NCBI GenBank assembly: GCA_963978895.1
Contig: CAXBUH010000076.1
Location: forward strand, 98,931-162,930
Direction: 5' to 3'
Length of the DNA: 64,000 bases
Source: Erpobdella octoculata
Lineage: Eukaryota > Annelida > Clitellata > Hirudinida > Erpobdellidae
The notes beneath the pieces are model-generated. The model did no database searches. It saw nothing but the letters and a program-made list of their open reading frames with translations, and was not told where the DNA came from. Shown here one piece after another: positions 33,830-47,204 of the stretch. Positions within the stretch are counted from its first letter, which is position 1. Each line of letters begins with the position of its first letter. The translations under genes and the position numbers were made by a program.

Positions 33830-34760
33830 GGCTCTTTATTTTTCTTGACGTTCTAGGGGGGGAGGGTTGAACCACGTTCAACAGACGAACGTTCTCCGGT
33901 AGAAAATGTCATTCTTTAACGACAACGAATTTCTCTCTTTCCTTGCAACATGGCAGATATTCAACATACATGTTCAATGAAAATAAACTCGCAACATTGA
34001 AAAAATTTAGACAATTCCAATGAGAAAACTTTCGATGACAGAACGGCTTCGCTCTCGTAGCGGAACTTAATATCGCCATGTAAACAAAGACAAAGCAATT
34101 TATTCGTGCAGAGCGGTGAGAGCGGCTTTTAAATTTGGAAATTCTTTTTTCTCTCTTTGAGACGAAATCCAGAATGAAGCTGCTTCCGCTGTCTCAGAAA
34201 TTTCTTTAATTGCACAAGTTTGCTCCCTGTTAGGGCCGCTGCAACTTCAGCAAAGATTTGCCGACCAAACCGTCAACTCGATGAGAAGAAATGTCTTGGC
34301 CAGACTCGAAAAAAACAACTATATATTGAGACTGGAAAGCACTTTTCCGTTTTCAGATCGGCAAAGACCTCCATTCCTTAGCTGCATGGAAAATGTTCTC
34401 TCCTTCGGTGAGGATTCTTCTTGGGCGATTTAGCTGCGGCAATCCTTCTCTCAAAAAGTAAATCATCCACCTAGGTTTCACCTCTATTGAGTTGGCTTTT
34501 CGGCAAGCCTCTTTCACAAAAACCAGCAGCTTTTGAAGTACGAGGTTTTAGCGCCACGTGTATCTACCATGAGAAAGGGAATAGGAGCAAGAGGAAAGAA
34601 TAGGGATCAATGACTGTGCCTGACCACAGAGCTGACATTCGTCGTTCTCAATTAACTTCCATTTCTTTAAATTGCTGGCTGTTGGCAGTTGATCATACAT
34701 CGATCTAATGAGGAACGATAGCCGCACTGGAGCATAGCGCCATATATCCTCCCATGATAG
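33830..34760 (-). pseudogene. Decayed copy of the restriction-like-nuclease retroelement fragment
   Basis: The plus-strand text parallels 41040-42110 (GAAGCTGCTTCCGCTGTCTCA vs GAAGCTGTTTCTGCTCTTTCA, and TCTCTCAAAAAGTAAA vs TCTCTCAAGAAATAAA). It is in the same orientation but with many indels and no open frame, so it is an older copy. Confidence 0.55.
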
Positions 34761-36110
34761 AGAACGCTGAACTGTCTCCTCCCACCTGGTCCAGTCGTCT
34801 TGCTGTGATATTTGTGCGCTTTTACAACTCTTTCGTTACAACAAAAAATTATTATGCAAATATTCTAAAACTACGTTGTGGACAAAGATTGCTAAGTTTG
34901 TTAGTTCAAGTGTGTCACAACTATGTCTATTGGTGGTCCTTTATAGGTCAGACATACGACAACGCATCCAACATATCCGGAGTCTACAATGGAATCCAAG
35001 CCCGAGTGCTCCATGACAACCCAAGGGCACCCTTTCTCTCTTGCATTTCTCTCTATTTACACATTCTCTAAATTTTTCTGGAAATGCTGCAGTTGAGTCA
35101 TGTGTCCAATCTGTTACTTTCTTCAGAGTTGTGCAGAAACTGTACGTGTTTCTATCTTCCTCCACTTCACCGTGGCGTGTACTAAAAGACAAGTTAAAAA
35201 CTACTGAAGGATCATATAGTGTTTCAAAGCGACTGAGTGAAACTCGTTGGTCTGAACGCGCTAATCCGCTAAACAGTTTGATCTCGAACTACTATGAGTA
35301 CATTGAAATTTTGCATCAGATTTCTGAAGATCTTTTGTAAAATAAGGCTACTAAAGCTGAAGCTCATTCTAAAGCTTTGGCGAAGCTGGAAACAGGCTTT
35401 CTGACAGCATTTTGAAGCTGTGTTCTGAAGAGAATAAACATGACCAGTAAGCTTTTTTAGTCAATAAAAGCCGATCTGGGATCTTCCGTGAGTTTTCGCC
35501 AGTCTCTGAGTGAGTTTGTTAGAATGCTACGTAAAAAACAAGTTTGATGAGTTTGTTGAACTAGGAAAGAAACTATCTGGAATTTTACAGTTCACTGAGA
35601 AACAAAAAAAGTACTTCCGACAAACACCAGATGACCTAACTGTTGAAGATGTCACTTTGTCTTGCTTTGAAGAATTCAGAATATCCACTTTCCTGTTGAT
35701 TATTGACTACATTCTTTTTGACTTGGACAAGCAAATTAAAACCTACTCTAAAGTGGACAAGCTGTTCTTGTTTTTGCGGCACACTGATGTGGAAGCACAA
35801 GTTTCTCTCAATAGAGTAGTAGATTTTTACTCGAGAAATTTGGAGAGTCTGGGTTAAGTTGAGAATGAATGGTTCCAGTTAAGATCACTGATCAAGAATT
35901 TCAAGGTTACTTCCTGCTCACCTCCCGAGATGCTGAAAGTGATGCTGCAGAATAATTTCAGTAAGGCCTTCCCGTCATTACTTGGCACTGCCTGTGAGAA
36001 ACTGTGCCGGTGAGCGATCTTTCATGGACCTCAAATGCAGGGAGAGACTTTTCGATTTAGATGCTTTAAAACTCATTCCGCACCATTTTAGTAGATCGCT
36101 GAAGACATCG
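34754..36110 (+). pseudogene. Decayed hAT transposase (ZMYM1/DUF4371 type)
   Basis: In broken frames the plus strand encodes GQTYDNASNISGVYNGIQAR, then NFSGNAAVESCVQSVTFFRV. Next come SVSKRLSETRWSERA with the RW motif, FEEFRISTFLLIIDYILFDL, LLGTAC, and finally PVRNCAGERSFMDLKCRE, the C-terminal dimerisation motif. The order is that of a ZMYM1-like hAT. Stops at 35340 and 35857 and frameshifts make it non-functional. It is not the same family as the hAT at 22.1-24.9 kb. No terminal inverted repeat was found. Confidence 0.78.
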
Positions 36111-36514
36111 AGAGTTTGTCTCATTGAAATACATTTATTCAAAATAATTGTTGTGTCGTCCATCAAAGTTCTCAGAGGTGGTATAAAAATACCTCGGCCA
36201 ACATAAACATCTTCTACCCTTGCACCAACTGAACACAGAAGTAGCTGCATTGCTAGCACAGACAATATGGGGAAAATAGAGCACCTCATGGCGATACCGA
36301 CCTGAAGACAAAACCATTCGGTTGAACACGTCTTTGTCGATAATCTCAGTTAAAAATCTTGAAAATACTGTTGTAGAATATCTTTAACGAACTTTGGAAC
36401 ATGGTGCATCGTCAAAGCTCTCCAAATCAGCTGGTGACGGACCGCTGCATATGCATTCGCAAGATCAAGCTAAACGACGTGCAAACTGAGTCGATTCCGC
36501 TTTGCTTTTTTTAG

Positions 36515-38860
36515 TTTAGTTTATTAGTTTATTAGGTGCAGGAACAAAGCCTCTTGCCTTTACAACAATCCTTGACAAAAACAAATCACATCCAACGTTA
36601 CAATAGAAATAAAAAATTAAATAACAAAAAGGTATGCATTCAAGATTCAGTTCAGTTTATATTCCATTCATACATAGTTGATGCCCATTCATCTTTCGGT
36701 CTATTCTTGAATTCTTGCACGTTTCTTGCCAAAACAATGCTATCGGGCAAACTTTTCCAGTGCTGCACCACTCCGTTGCTGAAAAAATACTTTCTAGCGT
36801 CTTGCTTGAAATTTCCTAAAGTTAGTTTTCTGCTGTTTCCTCTGGTACAAAACACTGGTGACTTTTTGATTAATCCCAAACAATCTGCTTCAAGATCTTC
36901 ATTGAATAGTTGAAAAACTGTAATCATGTCGGTTCTTTTTCTGCGAGACTTTAATGATGGCAGACGGAGAATTTTCAATCGTTCACTGTAATTTAAGCCT
37001 TTACATACCAGAGGTATTTTTGAAGCTCTTCTTTGTACTCTTTCAATAGCCTTGATAAGTCCAATTCTATAAAGGTTCCAAACAACTGTACCATATTCTA
37101 GTTGCGATTTCACTAAGCTTTTATACAAAACAACAAAAACTTCAGTAGAAAGATTTTTAAAATTTCTTTTTAAACTTCCCAACATTTTGTTAGCTTTTTT
37201 TATTTTTCTGTGCACATGTTCTTTAAAAGACAATTTTTCGTCCAACCATATGCCCAGATCCCTGACCACCGGATCCTGCTGTAAACGTTTCTCCTTCTTT
37301 GTTTTTTGCTGAGTATACACAAATAACAATTTGTTTGCCGAATTTTAGAACCTGGCATTTTTGAACATTGATGTTCATTCTCCAGTAATTGAAGCACTTG
37401 AACATCTAGGTAATTGAATTCTGTAACGAGTTACAATCCGACACATTTTGTATGACATTGTACAACTTCGCATCATCGGCAAACAGAAGAATGTTATCAC
37501 ATATGTCAACCACACCATTAACAAAAATAACAAACAAAAGAGGTCCTAGTACACTTCCTTGGGGCACTCCACTAGTTACCTTAAACGAGCTAGACATAGC
37601 ACTGTTTACTCTCACTTTGAACTGTCTATCGCTCAAGAAGCTTTTAACCCAGCCGACAATTTTATCTGACACGCCATATTTCTTCATCTTATATAACAAC
37701 AGTTTATGGGATACTCTATCAAAAACCTTTTCAATGTCAGTGTAAACAACATTTACTTCTTTGCCATTGTTGGTTGCCTCAGTGACCATGTCGAGAAAAG
37801 TTAGTATTTGCAGAACTGTTGATCTTCTTGGAAGAAAACCATATTGTTTTTTTTAAAACCCATTGACTTTGAAGTTGTTCAAAATTTCATCTTTTACTAT
37901 CGATTCAAATATTCTACAAACAACCGACGTCAAAGACACTAGTCTATAGTTCGACACCACCTCCCTTGATCCTTTTTTGAATATAGGCACTAAAATACTT
38001 TTCTGCCACTCTGCAGGTACCTTTTCTTGTTGCAAAGACTGGTTGAATATTCTACAAAGAAAGCCAGAAACTGAAAGACAACACTCTTTGAGAACCCTCG
38101 GGTAAATTTCGTCTGGTCCCATTGATTTATTAGCTTGAAGTTTTTTTATTTTGTCAACAATCTTTTCAACACACACTGTTTTGTTGTCCATTTCAACCAT
38201 TACATTGCGGTTCTTCATTCTGGAATCAACGTCATAGTCATTGTCATCTTCTTTTATGTAAACAGATGCAACAAATTTGCCAAATTCTTCTGCCTTATCA
38301 ATATCTTCAATCAGTACCTGCTTTCCAACCACTAGTGTTCCCACATTATCACGACAAGCTGTAGTTCTTTTAACATAACTCCAGAAGAGCTTGGGATTTT
38401 TTGTGTAATTGTAAGCAATCCAGTTTTGATTTTCTACTTTTAATTTACGAATTCTCTTATTAACTAAACTTCTGATTTGCTTATACATATTAAGACATTG
38501 GCCTTTACCACTTTTTAAATATTTTTTCCAGTACGAGTGCTTTTTTCATATCAGTTTTTTTTAAATCTTTCGGAATAACTATTTTGAATTTTGATAACAA
38601 CGTAACCGACGGAATATGGAGCTCTGAATTGTCAACTATACAGTCTTGAAATATTTTCCAATTATTTTCTAGGCTGGAATCTTCTAACTTTCTCTCTAGT
38701 TTAACTAAAAATGTCAGTTTTCATAGCGTCGTAATTTCCTTTGTTATAGTTTTTTTTTGATATTTTATCATTAGCATATATTTTAAAATTGATACTAAAG
38801 GTAATTACGCAGTGGTCACTGTTTCCAATTGGTGGAAGATATGCTAAGTCATTTATTTGT
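36515..38860 (-). pseudogene. Decayed LINE (endonuclease end and reverse transcriptase)
   Basis: On the minus strand, GNSDHCVITFSINFKIYAND (about 38825) is the last endonuclease motif. An inter-domain region (38488-37853) follows with ANKSMGPDEIYPRVLKECC and SNYRLVSLTSVVCRIFESIV. The palm is at 37789-37406 with VYTDIEKVFDRVSHKLLLYK, SGVPQGSVLGPLLFVIFVNG and FADDAKLYNVI. The thumb and C-terminus are at 37329-36652 with RDLGIWLDEKLSFKEHVHRK and LEYGTVVWNLY. Frameshifts near 37850 and 37390 separate the parts. The sequence is CR1/Rex-like but a distinct family from the two intact LINEs. Confidence 0.85.
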
Positions 38861-39059
38861 TCCTCTTTTTTAAGTTTTTTACGTTTTACTCACATTTTTA
38901 TTTAAATAATTACATCTTTAACAAAAAACTAATATCACTAGCAAACGTGAGTGTTTGCTGTGATCTTGTGAAACGAATGAAAAATGGCTAGGTTGTTCGT
39001 CTTGAGCGGTGCGGCTGGGTATACCCGTGCCCGACACATAATTTTTATTATTTTTTTAG

Positions 39060-39385
39060 GTTTTAGTGGCCGTTACTCTTCAGTTTCATTCACCTGATAA
39101 AATAACAATCAAGCTGTAGACAACTGACAATTTGGCTTACTTTGCCAAAATTAAACGTCACTCTTTGCAGTCTGTTTGGAAGCAATTTGAAGCGCTTTAA
39201 TGATGCAGTAAAAAAATTTAACTACGTACTCCAACCACAGGGTGACGCTGACCGTAAAATTAGGGCTAAGGTTAAGTTCAGTGTAACGACAAGAGAGGAC
39301 AAGCGAAAAAAAAGAAATGGTCAGAAAGCGAAACAACGAGAAGAAACTCTCAAATAACCCGGGCAACGCCGGGTAACATTACTAG
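39060..39385 (+). mobile_element. Helitron A fragment with 3' terminus
   Basis: The 3' end is readable: AACCCGGGCAACGCCGGG hairpin, TAACATTA, then CTAG at 39382-39385 followed by T. Upstream GAGAAGAAACTCTCAAA is a diverged form of the family's AACCTCTAAAA block. The 5' boundary is not visible. Confidence 0.65.
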
Positions 39386-39517
39386 TAGGTGCAAGCGACC
39401 TTTGCCGGTCTAGAATATTTATTGCTTACAGCCTACGTTTTTTATATTGTAATGTTTCAGTTTGCAGTTGTTGACCGTCAGGTTGAAATACTTGTCCCTT
39501 TTATCACTTTGTACTTT

Positions 39518-40968
39518 CGACAACTTAGCCCAAACCCAAACTCCTGGCCCGGCACAGCCCGTCTGAATTAGGCCCGGCCCATTTTTACAGACCTAGAAGT
39601 TCTATATACTTGATGAAAAACTTCGGCCCGTTCCACCTTGACTTCAGGTTTGGCCCGGCCCAACTGAAGACCCTAAAATCACTAAAATCACTCAAATATC
39701 TATATACTTGGTGATAAACCTCGGCCCGTCCCACCTTGATTGAAGATTTGGCCTGGCCCGTGTGAATACTCTAAAATAACGGCTTGGCCCGGCGGTGATA
39801 AACTAAACTTAGCTACTTTTAACCGGCACAAAACTCCAAAATACTAATTTTTACATTTGTAGCTCTTACAGTTTTTAGGTAGCAGTTATTTTGAAATCAA
39901 ATAACCCTTATTTCAATTTTTTTTAAATGTTGAAACACTTATATCATAATTTTTTGAGTAAATACTAAGTATTAATTTTGACATCTGTAGCATTCACAGT
40001 TTTTAAGTAGCAGTTACTTTAAAAACCAAAGAAACATTTTTCCACCCCACATTTGAGGTCCTGAAAACCAAAATTTCAAAAAATGGTAAACACATATATC
40101 CTTATTTTTAGAATAGAAACTAAATACTAATTTTTACTTTTGTAGCATTTACAGTGGTTGAGTAGCAGTTACTTTAAAAACCAAATAACCCTATTTTTTA
40201 CCCCACACTTGAAGTCCTGGAAACCAAATTTGTAAAAATTGGTGAAACACGTATATCCTTATTTTTAGAATAGAAACTAAATGCTAATTTTTATTTTTGT
40301 CGCATTCACAGTTTTTGAATAGCATCCACTTTAAAAACCAAGTAATCCTATTGTCCACCCCACATTTAAGGTCATGGAAACCAAATTTGTAAAAAATGGT
40401 GAAACACGTATATCTTTATTTTTAGAATAGAAACTAAATACTAATTTTTACATCTGTGGTATTTACAGTTTTTGAGTAGCAGTTTTAAAAAACAAATAAC
40501 CCTATTTTCCACCCCACATTAAAAGTTCTGGAAACCAAATTTTAAAAAAATGCTAAAACACGTATTTCATTATTTTTGGAGTAGTAACTAAATACTAATT
40601 TTTACACCTGTAGCATTCATAAACCAAATAACCCAATTTTCCAATCCACATTTGAGGTCCGGGAAACAGAATTTTTATAAAATGGTGAAACACGTATCTT
40701 TTTATTTTTCAAGAAGAATCCATATACCAAATTTCAAAATCTCCTCATTTTTGGTTTTCGAGATATATATTGTTTGAGAAAAAAGTTTGTTTTCCAGTTT
40801 CTTCCCCTCAGGAGCAAAATTTTCAAAAATCCTTTTTTAGTTGATGCTCACGTAATAAAAGTAATATAAGTTAGAAATTTCATGTTCCTAGGATTAGGCG
40901 TTTGAGCTCGGCGTTGATTATCAGTCAGTCAGTCAGTCAGGACATGTTCTTTTATATATATATATAGA
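39518..40968 (-). mobile_element. Helitron B copy, 3'-truncated
   Basis: The 5' terminus on the minus strand is TCTATATATATATAAAAGAA beginning at 40968, preceded by A. TGAC units, GATAATCAACGCCGAGCTCA, several 155-bp body units and the GC-rich GGCCGGGCC segment follow. The copy stops near 39518 without the GCTACGGGCACTGCTAG end. Confidence 0.82.
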
Positions 40969-41000
40969 TGTATGTATGTATGTATGTATGTATGTGAAAA
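40969..41000. repeat. (TATG)n microsatellite
   Basis: Short TATG/TGTA array adjoining the Helitron B 5' end. Confidence 0.8.
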
Positions 41001-41509
41001 CTCTTCTTCGAGCAAGTTCGTCAGAGGTCTTCAGAGGAAGACCCTCCCAGCGTTTCGGCCCTTTTCCTGACGCTACCACGGGAGGGCGGGCCACGACCGT
41101 TGATCAGACGGCCGCCCCCTGACGAAATTTGTGTATCACATGCCGTTTCCGACCAGAACCAGATAACCGGCAAATCTTCAAAGTACCAGAACCAAGAAGT
41201 CATTTTGAAACCGTCATGCAACTGTAACAAGATGAGAAACTGTCTTTCAAACGCCGGAACTTGAGCATGTAGTAACTGTAGCATCCACCAAACCACCAGA
41301 TTCCGATACCGAAAGAAACATTCACCTCCGGAACTTCGAGCCATGCCATCACTTTCACCAAACGAGAAACACCACAAACCATAATGGCAGGAAACATTGT
41401 TTCGATTATTTTCTAAACGCCAGCAACTTTCCTTCTATTGCAAACAACCGAAACTTTCGCTGGCAGCCATAACGCGACTTCGTCCCTGAACTTGTAAACA
41501 AAGGAGGAG

Positions 41510-42061
41510 CTAACACTGTTGTACGGAAGCCAGAAGTGGCTGTTTAAATTTATTATCTCCTTTTTCATTCCTTTGCATCCATATCCAAAAAGAAGCTGTT
41601 TCTGCTCTTTCAGCTATTTTCTTGATAGCTTGAGTTTTTTTCCGACCCGACATTCCGAGAGCCACAAGCAATTTGATGAGTGAGCGACCGGCTAAACCCC
41701 TGGCGCCTACTTCAACTGGAAAAATCTCGACTCTATACCCCGCACGCTCCAAATCTTGGGCAAGGATTCTGTAACGCTCTTCTTTCAAGATATTTGAGGC
41801 TTCCATGTTGCTTTCCCATGGCACTGTCAATTCGATGAACAGCAACGTCTTGGCCAAACTGGAAAAAATGACAATGTCCGGTCTCAATCCGCTGCTGCGA
41901 ACCAATTCCGGAAAGCAGTCTTCATCTTTTAAGTCTGCTGATATCCTCCAGTCATTTGCCGCATCAAGCAACGATTCTCTTCTCGTACTTGCCTTTCTGC
42001 GGCCCAAGTGCTGCAAGCCTTCTCTCAAGAAATAAACTTTTCTTCTGGGGCACAACTGCAT
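41510..42061 (-). pseudogene. Restriction-like (PD-(D/E)XK-type) nuclease domain fragment of a retroelement
   Basis: A 183-residue open frame with GLRPDIVIFSSLAKTLLFIE followed by LTVPWE, then KEERYRILAQDLERAGYRVE, PVEVGARGLAGRSLIKLLVA, and AIKKIAERAETASFWIWMQR. The RPD ... IELTVPWE spacing fits the PD-(D/E)XK core. This C-terminal block is found in invertebrate reverse transcriptase-related proteins. No reverse transcriptase is adjacent, so the fragment is 5'-truncated. Flanking sequence (41030-41100) contains CAGCGTTTCGGCCC, echoed in the older copy at 33.82 kb. It is uncertain which LINE clade it belongs to. Confidence 0.6.
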
Positions 42062-42116
42062 CGAATTGGCTAGTCTGCAGTTCTCCTTGATAATGCCCAG
42101 TATCTCTCTTAATTCA

Positions 42117-42186
42117 TGTATGTATGTATGTATGTATGTATGTATGTATGTATGTATGTATGTATGTATGTATGTATGTATGTATG
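42117..42186. repeat. (ATGT)n microsatellite
   Basis: About 17 perfect units of GTAT between the nuclease fragment and a Helitron A end. Confidence 0.95.
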
Positions 42187-42450
<264 letters not shown>

Positions 42451-43245
42451 ATTTATGAACATTTATTGAGCATGAAACAAAACAATTAAATACAACAATG
42501 AAGTTATAAATAAGGAAAAAAATCAAGTGTTCAAAAGATTCATCCGAAGGGAATTACTTCCCGCTAACTGGACGACCTATAAACAAAAATTCAGATTTAA
42601 ATACGAACCGAGACAGAGAAATAAAAGTTAACATAAGTGTATAGGAGTAAACATAAGTATATATAAGTGAACATATTTGTATCGAAGTTAACATAAGTAT
42701 ATAGATATTGAAATTATGAATCTAGCTGTAATATGTAAGATTTCAACGATTTTTTAAACAGCGAAACGCTTTTCAATGACGATATTGTTATCAGAATACT
42801 TGAATACAACCGCGGACCAAAACACTTTATGGAGAATGTTTTGAGAGTTGTTCGAGCAAAATCAAACCGAAAGCAATGCAAAGAACGCACATCATGAGAA
42901 TGTACATGAGACAATTTAGTGAAAAGGTAATCAAATGACGACGATAACATATGGTTGTCATATTTGTACATGAAAATACTAACAAGATAAGAATTAATTT
43001 GATATACAATCAGTAGGTTGTTCTCGATCATTTTTATTTTACAAGATGATGCAAAGCGCAAGTTAAATAATATTCTGATGATTCTTTTCTGTAAGATGTA
43101 TATATTACTTTAAACGTGTAGGATAATTTGAAGCCCAAACAATATTACAATAGGACAAGTAAGGGTAAACGAGAGCGTAATACAACATCATAGAAATATT
43201 TTTATCCACAAATCGACTCACGCGAGATAGAATTCCACAATTTTT
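42451..43245 (-). pseudogene. 5'-truncated copy of the LINE at 52.5-56.65 kb
   Basis: The minus strand encodes AKNCGILSRVSRFVDKNISM, LSYCNIVWASNYPTRLK, then (after a shift) HCFRFDFARTTLKTFSIKCF to the stop at 42714. The 3' UTR contains the CGAAGGGAATTACTTCCCGC block and ends TGCTCAATAAATG. All match the intact copy, so this is a dead 3' fragment about 800 bp long. Confidence 0.88.
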
Positions 43246-43271
43246 TGCAATATATAAATATATATGTATAT

Positions 43272-43522
<251 letters not shown>

Positions 43523-43969
43523 GTGTGTCACTGTCTTCCCTGCTGGAATGACGTGAACACAAGAAAGTAAAAGGCAACTCGGAACGACAGCAACAATAAC
43601 TTTAATAAAACGCAGTTAAAGACAAGTAAAGAAAAAAAATTAAAAAAAAAGCTTTAATTTGATTCTTTATCTGAGTCAACAAACTAAAATTTTTGAATCT
43701 AAAACAAACGTTACGCTCAATCTTGTTAATTATTTTGGACCTCTGGCGACTTATAAATAAACATCCGTACAGTATAATTATTTTGGAACTTTGGCGATTT
43801 ATACATAAACAAGTAAATTAAAAACGAATTTTTAAAACCAATGCTCTTATATGTAATTAAAACACAAATTTTGCAATCAATTTTTTCTTATATTACTCTT
43901 TTATTTTATGTTAAAGTCGAAATATCTTAATTATATCGAAATATCGAAATTAATTAAAATTATCTAAAT

Positions 43970-44590
43970 TAATTGACTTATTGTAAAACTAATAATTGAA
44001 TATTGCATTGTCTTCTATTTTAAGCATGTATGCAAAATTTGAAAAAATCTATCATCAGGAAGTGACTCAAAAATTGATTGCAAGATTTGAAACAGACAGA
44101 GAAACAAACAGACAGACAGAGAAACAGAGACGACGAGTTAATAAAAGCATTGGTAATAATAATAAAAATATCATCAAAAAGCATCGAATTTAAATATCTC
44201 AACTATTTTCATGAAAATTTCGTACACGCTTGAGAATCGCGGTCAGTGAGTGTGGTTCGTGTTAACTTGGTAAAATAGTCTGCCAGTCGGTTAGCGTTTT
44301 GTGGTCAAGAAAACCCTCAAGAAAACCCTCAAGTAAACCCTCAAGAAAACCCTCAAGAAACCCCTCGATAAAATCCTCAAGAAAATTAACTAAATTAATT
44401 GACTTATTGTAAAACTAATAATTGAATATTGCATTGTCTTCTATCTTGAGCATGTATGCAAAATTTGAAAAAAATCTATCATCAGGAAGTGACTCAAAAA
44501 TTGATTGCAAGATTTGAAACAGACAGAGAAACAGACAGAGAAACAGACAGAGAAACAGAGCCGACGAGTTAATAAAAGCATTGGTAACAA
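43970..44590. repeat. Direct duplication of about 190 bp separated by a 12-bp tandem repeat
   Basis: 43970-44160 and 44395-44583 share TGACTTATTGTAAAACTAAT through GAAACAGACAGAGAAACA and GACGAGTTAATAAAAGCATT. Between them (44308-44390) are about six units of CCCTCAAGAAAA. No gene is recognised. Confidence 0.85.
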
Positions 44591-44978
44591 CTTATTACAG
44601 TCGCTAGATCGCAGGAATTAATTTTATTTGATTAATTTTAATTAATTTAAGGCCTAATTCATGTCGGAAACATTAAATTCATGTATTGTCATCCAGAATA
44701 AAGCTTTACTGAAAGTTTTAAAGCTCTGGTGGTCAAAAAGTGGGTGAATTTTCGTTTCTAAGATTTGATATTTTTCCATATTTTGATGAGACTTGGACAG
44801 ATTGATTTGTTTTTGAAATATCTATTAAAATATGTAAATTTTATTAAAATGCATCGACTTTGAATTTTCTAAATAAAATGCGTGAAGAGTTAGCAACAGA
44901 TTTTATCGAACAGTTTTTACTGAATTACTCTGTTATAATGCAGGCAAAGTTAGCTACTGTTGGTTGCTAACAACGGAG

Positions 44979-45512
44979 GAAAATCTGATGTCGCCGGTGG
45001 GAGTTTCAGTTCTTCCGATTCGAAGTTCGGCGGAGGAAAATCTGGCGTCGCCGGTGGAAGTTTCAGTTCTTCCGATTCAGAATTCAACCGTTGAATTTCC
45101 GCGGAGCTCAGAAAATCTTGATAATGATCGTCATCAGCAGGCTAAAAAACTTATGCCTTCGCATATCACTGTTGATTCTGATGATTTTGGTGATGATGAT
45201 AGCGTTAATTGTGCTTATGTTGATTGTCTTGATGGTCGTGAGTGTGGTGATGAGGGGGGTGGTGATGGAGATGCGGGCTGTGGTATTGTTGTAGACAATG
45301 CTTCTTGTGAGTGTTGTGTTGCTGAGTCTGATGATGTCTTTGAAGGGGTTGCGAGACTTGACGTCGATGTTGGTGATTGTTGTATTAACCGCCATGATGA
45401 GGTTTGTGTTGATGTTGGTGGGTTGGCGAATGATGATGGTGGTGATGTGGTTTTGCCGTTTGCACATTTGGTGGATCATGGTAATATAACGGTGCGTCGT
45501 GTCCGACGCTAG
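44979..45512 (+). pseudogene. PLE C-terminal tail, 5'-truncated
   Basis: It carries the same residues as 7423-7958 on the minus strand: VGVSVLPIRSSAEENLASPV, the Asp/Gly/Cys-rich centre, and VDHGNITVRRVRR at the stop. It lacks the ~45 residues preserved upstream in the other copy. No catalytic motif is present. Confidence 0.55.
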
Positions 45513-46026
45513 TTCTAACGACCTTTTCAGCTATTATATTTTAATTTTATTTCTTGTTTATTTTAATTTTGGTTTATTCATTTCTTTTTATTTTATCTTT
45601 TTATTTTTATTTTATTTTTATTTTTTATTTCTTAATTTATTTTAATTTTATTTCTGGTTTATTTCATTTCTGTTTTAATTTAATTCTGGTTTACTTTATT
45701 CCCTCGTTTTATGGTCACGGGAAGAAACTTTATTTTTGCTACTTTATTTGCTGTCAAAATTACCGTATTGTCTTTTAGTAAGTTTAAATATAAATAATGT
45801 ACCTGTAAATTCTGTGCACCTGTTCCCAGGTGAGTTATACGTAAACAGTTTCGTTAGCTGTTGTAGTGTCGTAGCTTTGGTTTTAATGAAAGTTGTATCG
45901 CTGGTATGTGTTTAGAATTTTATGTTTTTAGTTTTATATTCGAATGGTTTTATTAGTGTTTCTCTATCTTTATATATTCGGCTTTCGTCTAATATTCTAT
46001 ACATTGATTTTCCTTACTTTATTATA

Positions 46027-46070
46027 GGGGTTCTGAAGATGGATAAAGCCGAAACCGGCCGGTCAACCCC
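46027..46070 (+). ncRNA. Hammerhead ribozyme-like fold, PLE type P1
   Basis: Stem I GGGGUU/AACCCC (6 bp), core CUGAAGA, one additional U, stem II GG/CC around AUAAAG, GAA, palindromic stem III ACCGGCCGGU, and the predicted cleavage triplet GUC just before AACCCC. AATAAA follows 7 nt downstream. All core bases except the extra U agree with the hammerhead consensus CUGANGA ... GAA ... NUH. Confidence 0.78.
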
Positions 46071-46227
46071 TTGTGACAATAAAGTTTTGTGTACTATTGA
46101 CTGTGTAGTTAATTCGGGAAGAAAATTTAGACGGTTTGAAGCAGTAGTAAAGAAATGGTGTTGTAGAAAATGGGCCGTAGCATTTAATAGAGCGTGTTTA
46201 TGCGAGAATTTGATACCCAAATATTGT

Positions 46228-46830
<603 letters not shown>

Positions 46831-46833
46831 GTT

Positions 46834-46873
46834 TTTTTAGGTTTACAAATATATATATTTGTAAACCTAAAAA
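46834..46873. repeat. Perfect 40-bp palindrome
   Basis: TTTTTAGGTTTACAAATATA at 46834-46853 is exactly reverse-complementary to the next 20 bp. It has no loop and could extrude as a cruciform. It lies at the far end of the P3 fragment. Confidence 0.95.
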
Positions 46874-47204
46874 TAAGTCTTTATGTAACAGATTCTATGC
46901 TTGAGCATTTCTTGTTGTCGAGGTTATGCTTTGTCATTTTAATTTTTACATTAGCGTTTGTTACAAGATGGCCGATCTATCGGAACGTATTTAGGTATCC
47001 GGCAGTTGCAAAAGAATTTCTCAAGTCCAACACAACCATCCATTCCACCGTCCGCTCCTGTTAAAAAAAGCTATTCAGTTAAGAACTTCTAGGCTTAATG
47101 GTCTCAGCGACACAAATTTTGAAACATTGCTTCTTTTAAATAAAAACAAGGCATTTTTGTGATGTTACTTATTAAATACTTGGTTTTATGCTGTGGAAAA
47201 AATC

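Noticed and set aside
36982..37330. Separate host gene with LGIWLDEKLSF and similar text
   Set aside because: It continues the decayed LINE reverse transcriptase immediately upstream on the same strand.
39142..39357. Lys/Arg-rich 71-codon frame before a Helitron end
   Set aside because: It overlaps degenerate Helitron A repeat sequence and has no independent support.
41000..41060. Further hammerhead-like motif near CCGAAACGCTGGG on the minus strand
   Set aside because: The CUGANGA half is not in register with GAAAC; only a small stem (AGCGU/ACGCU) is seen.
44979..45512. Secreted cysteine-rich protein or toxin-like gene
   Set aside because: Cys spacing is irregular, no signal peptide is present, and the sequence is the C-terminal tail of a PLE with a second copy at 7.4-8.3 kb.
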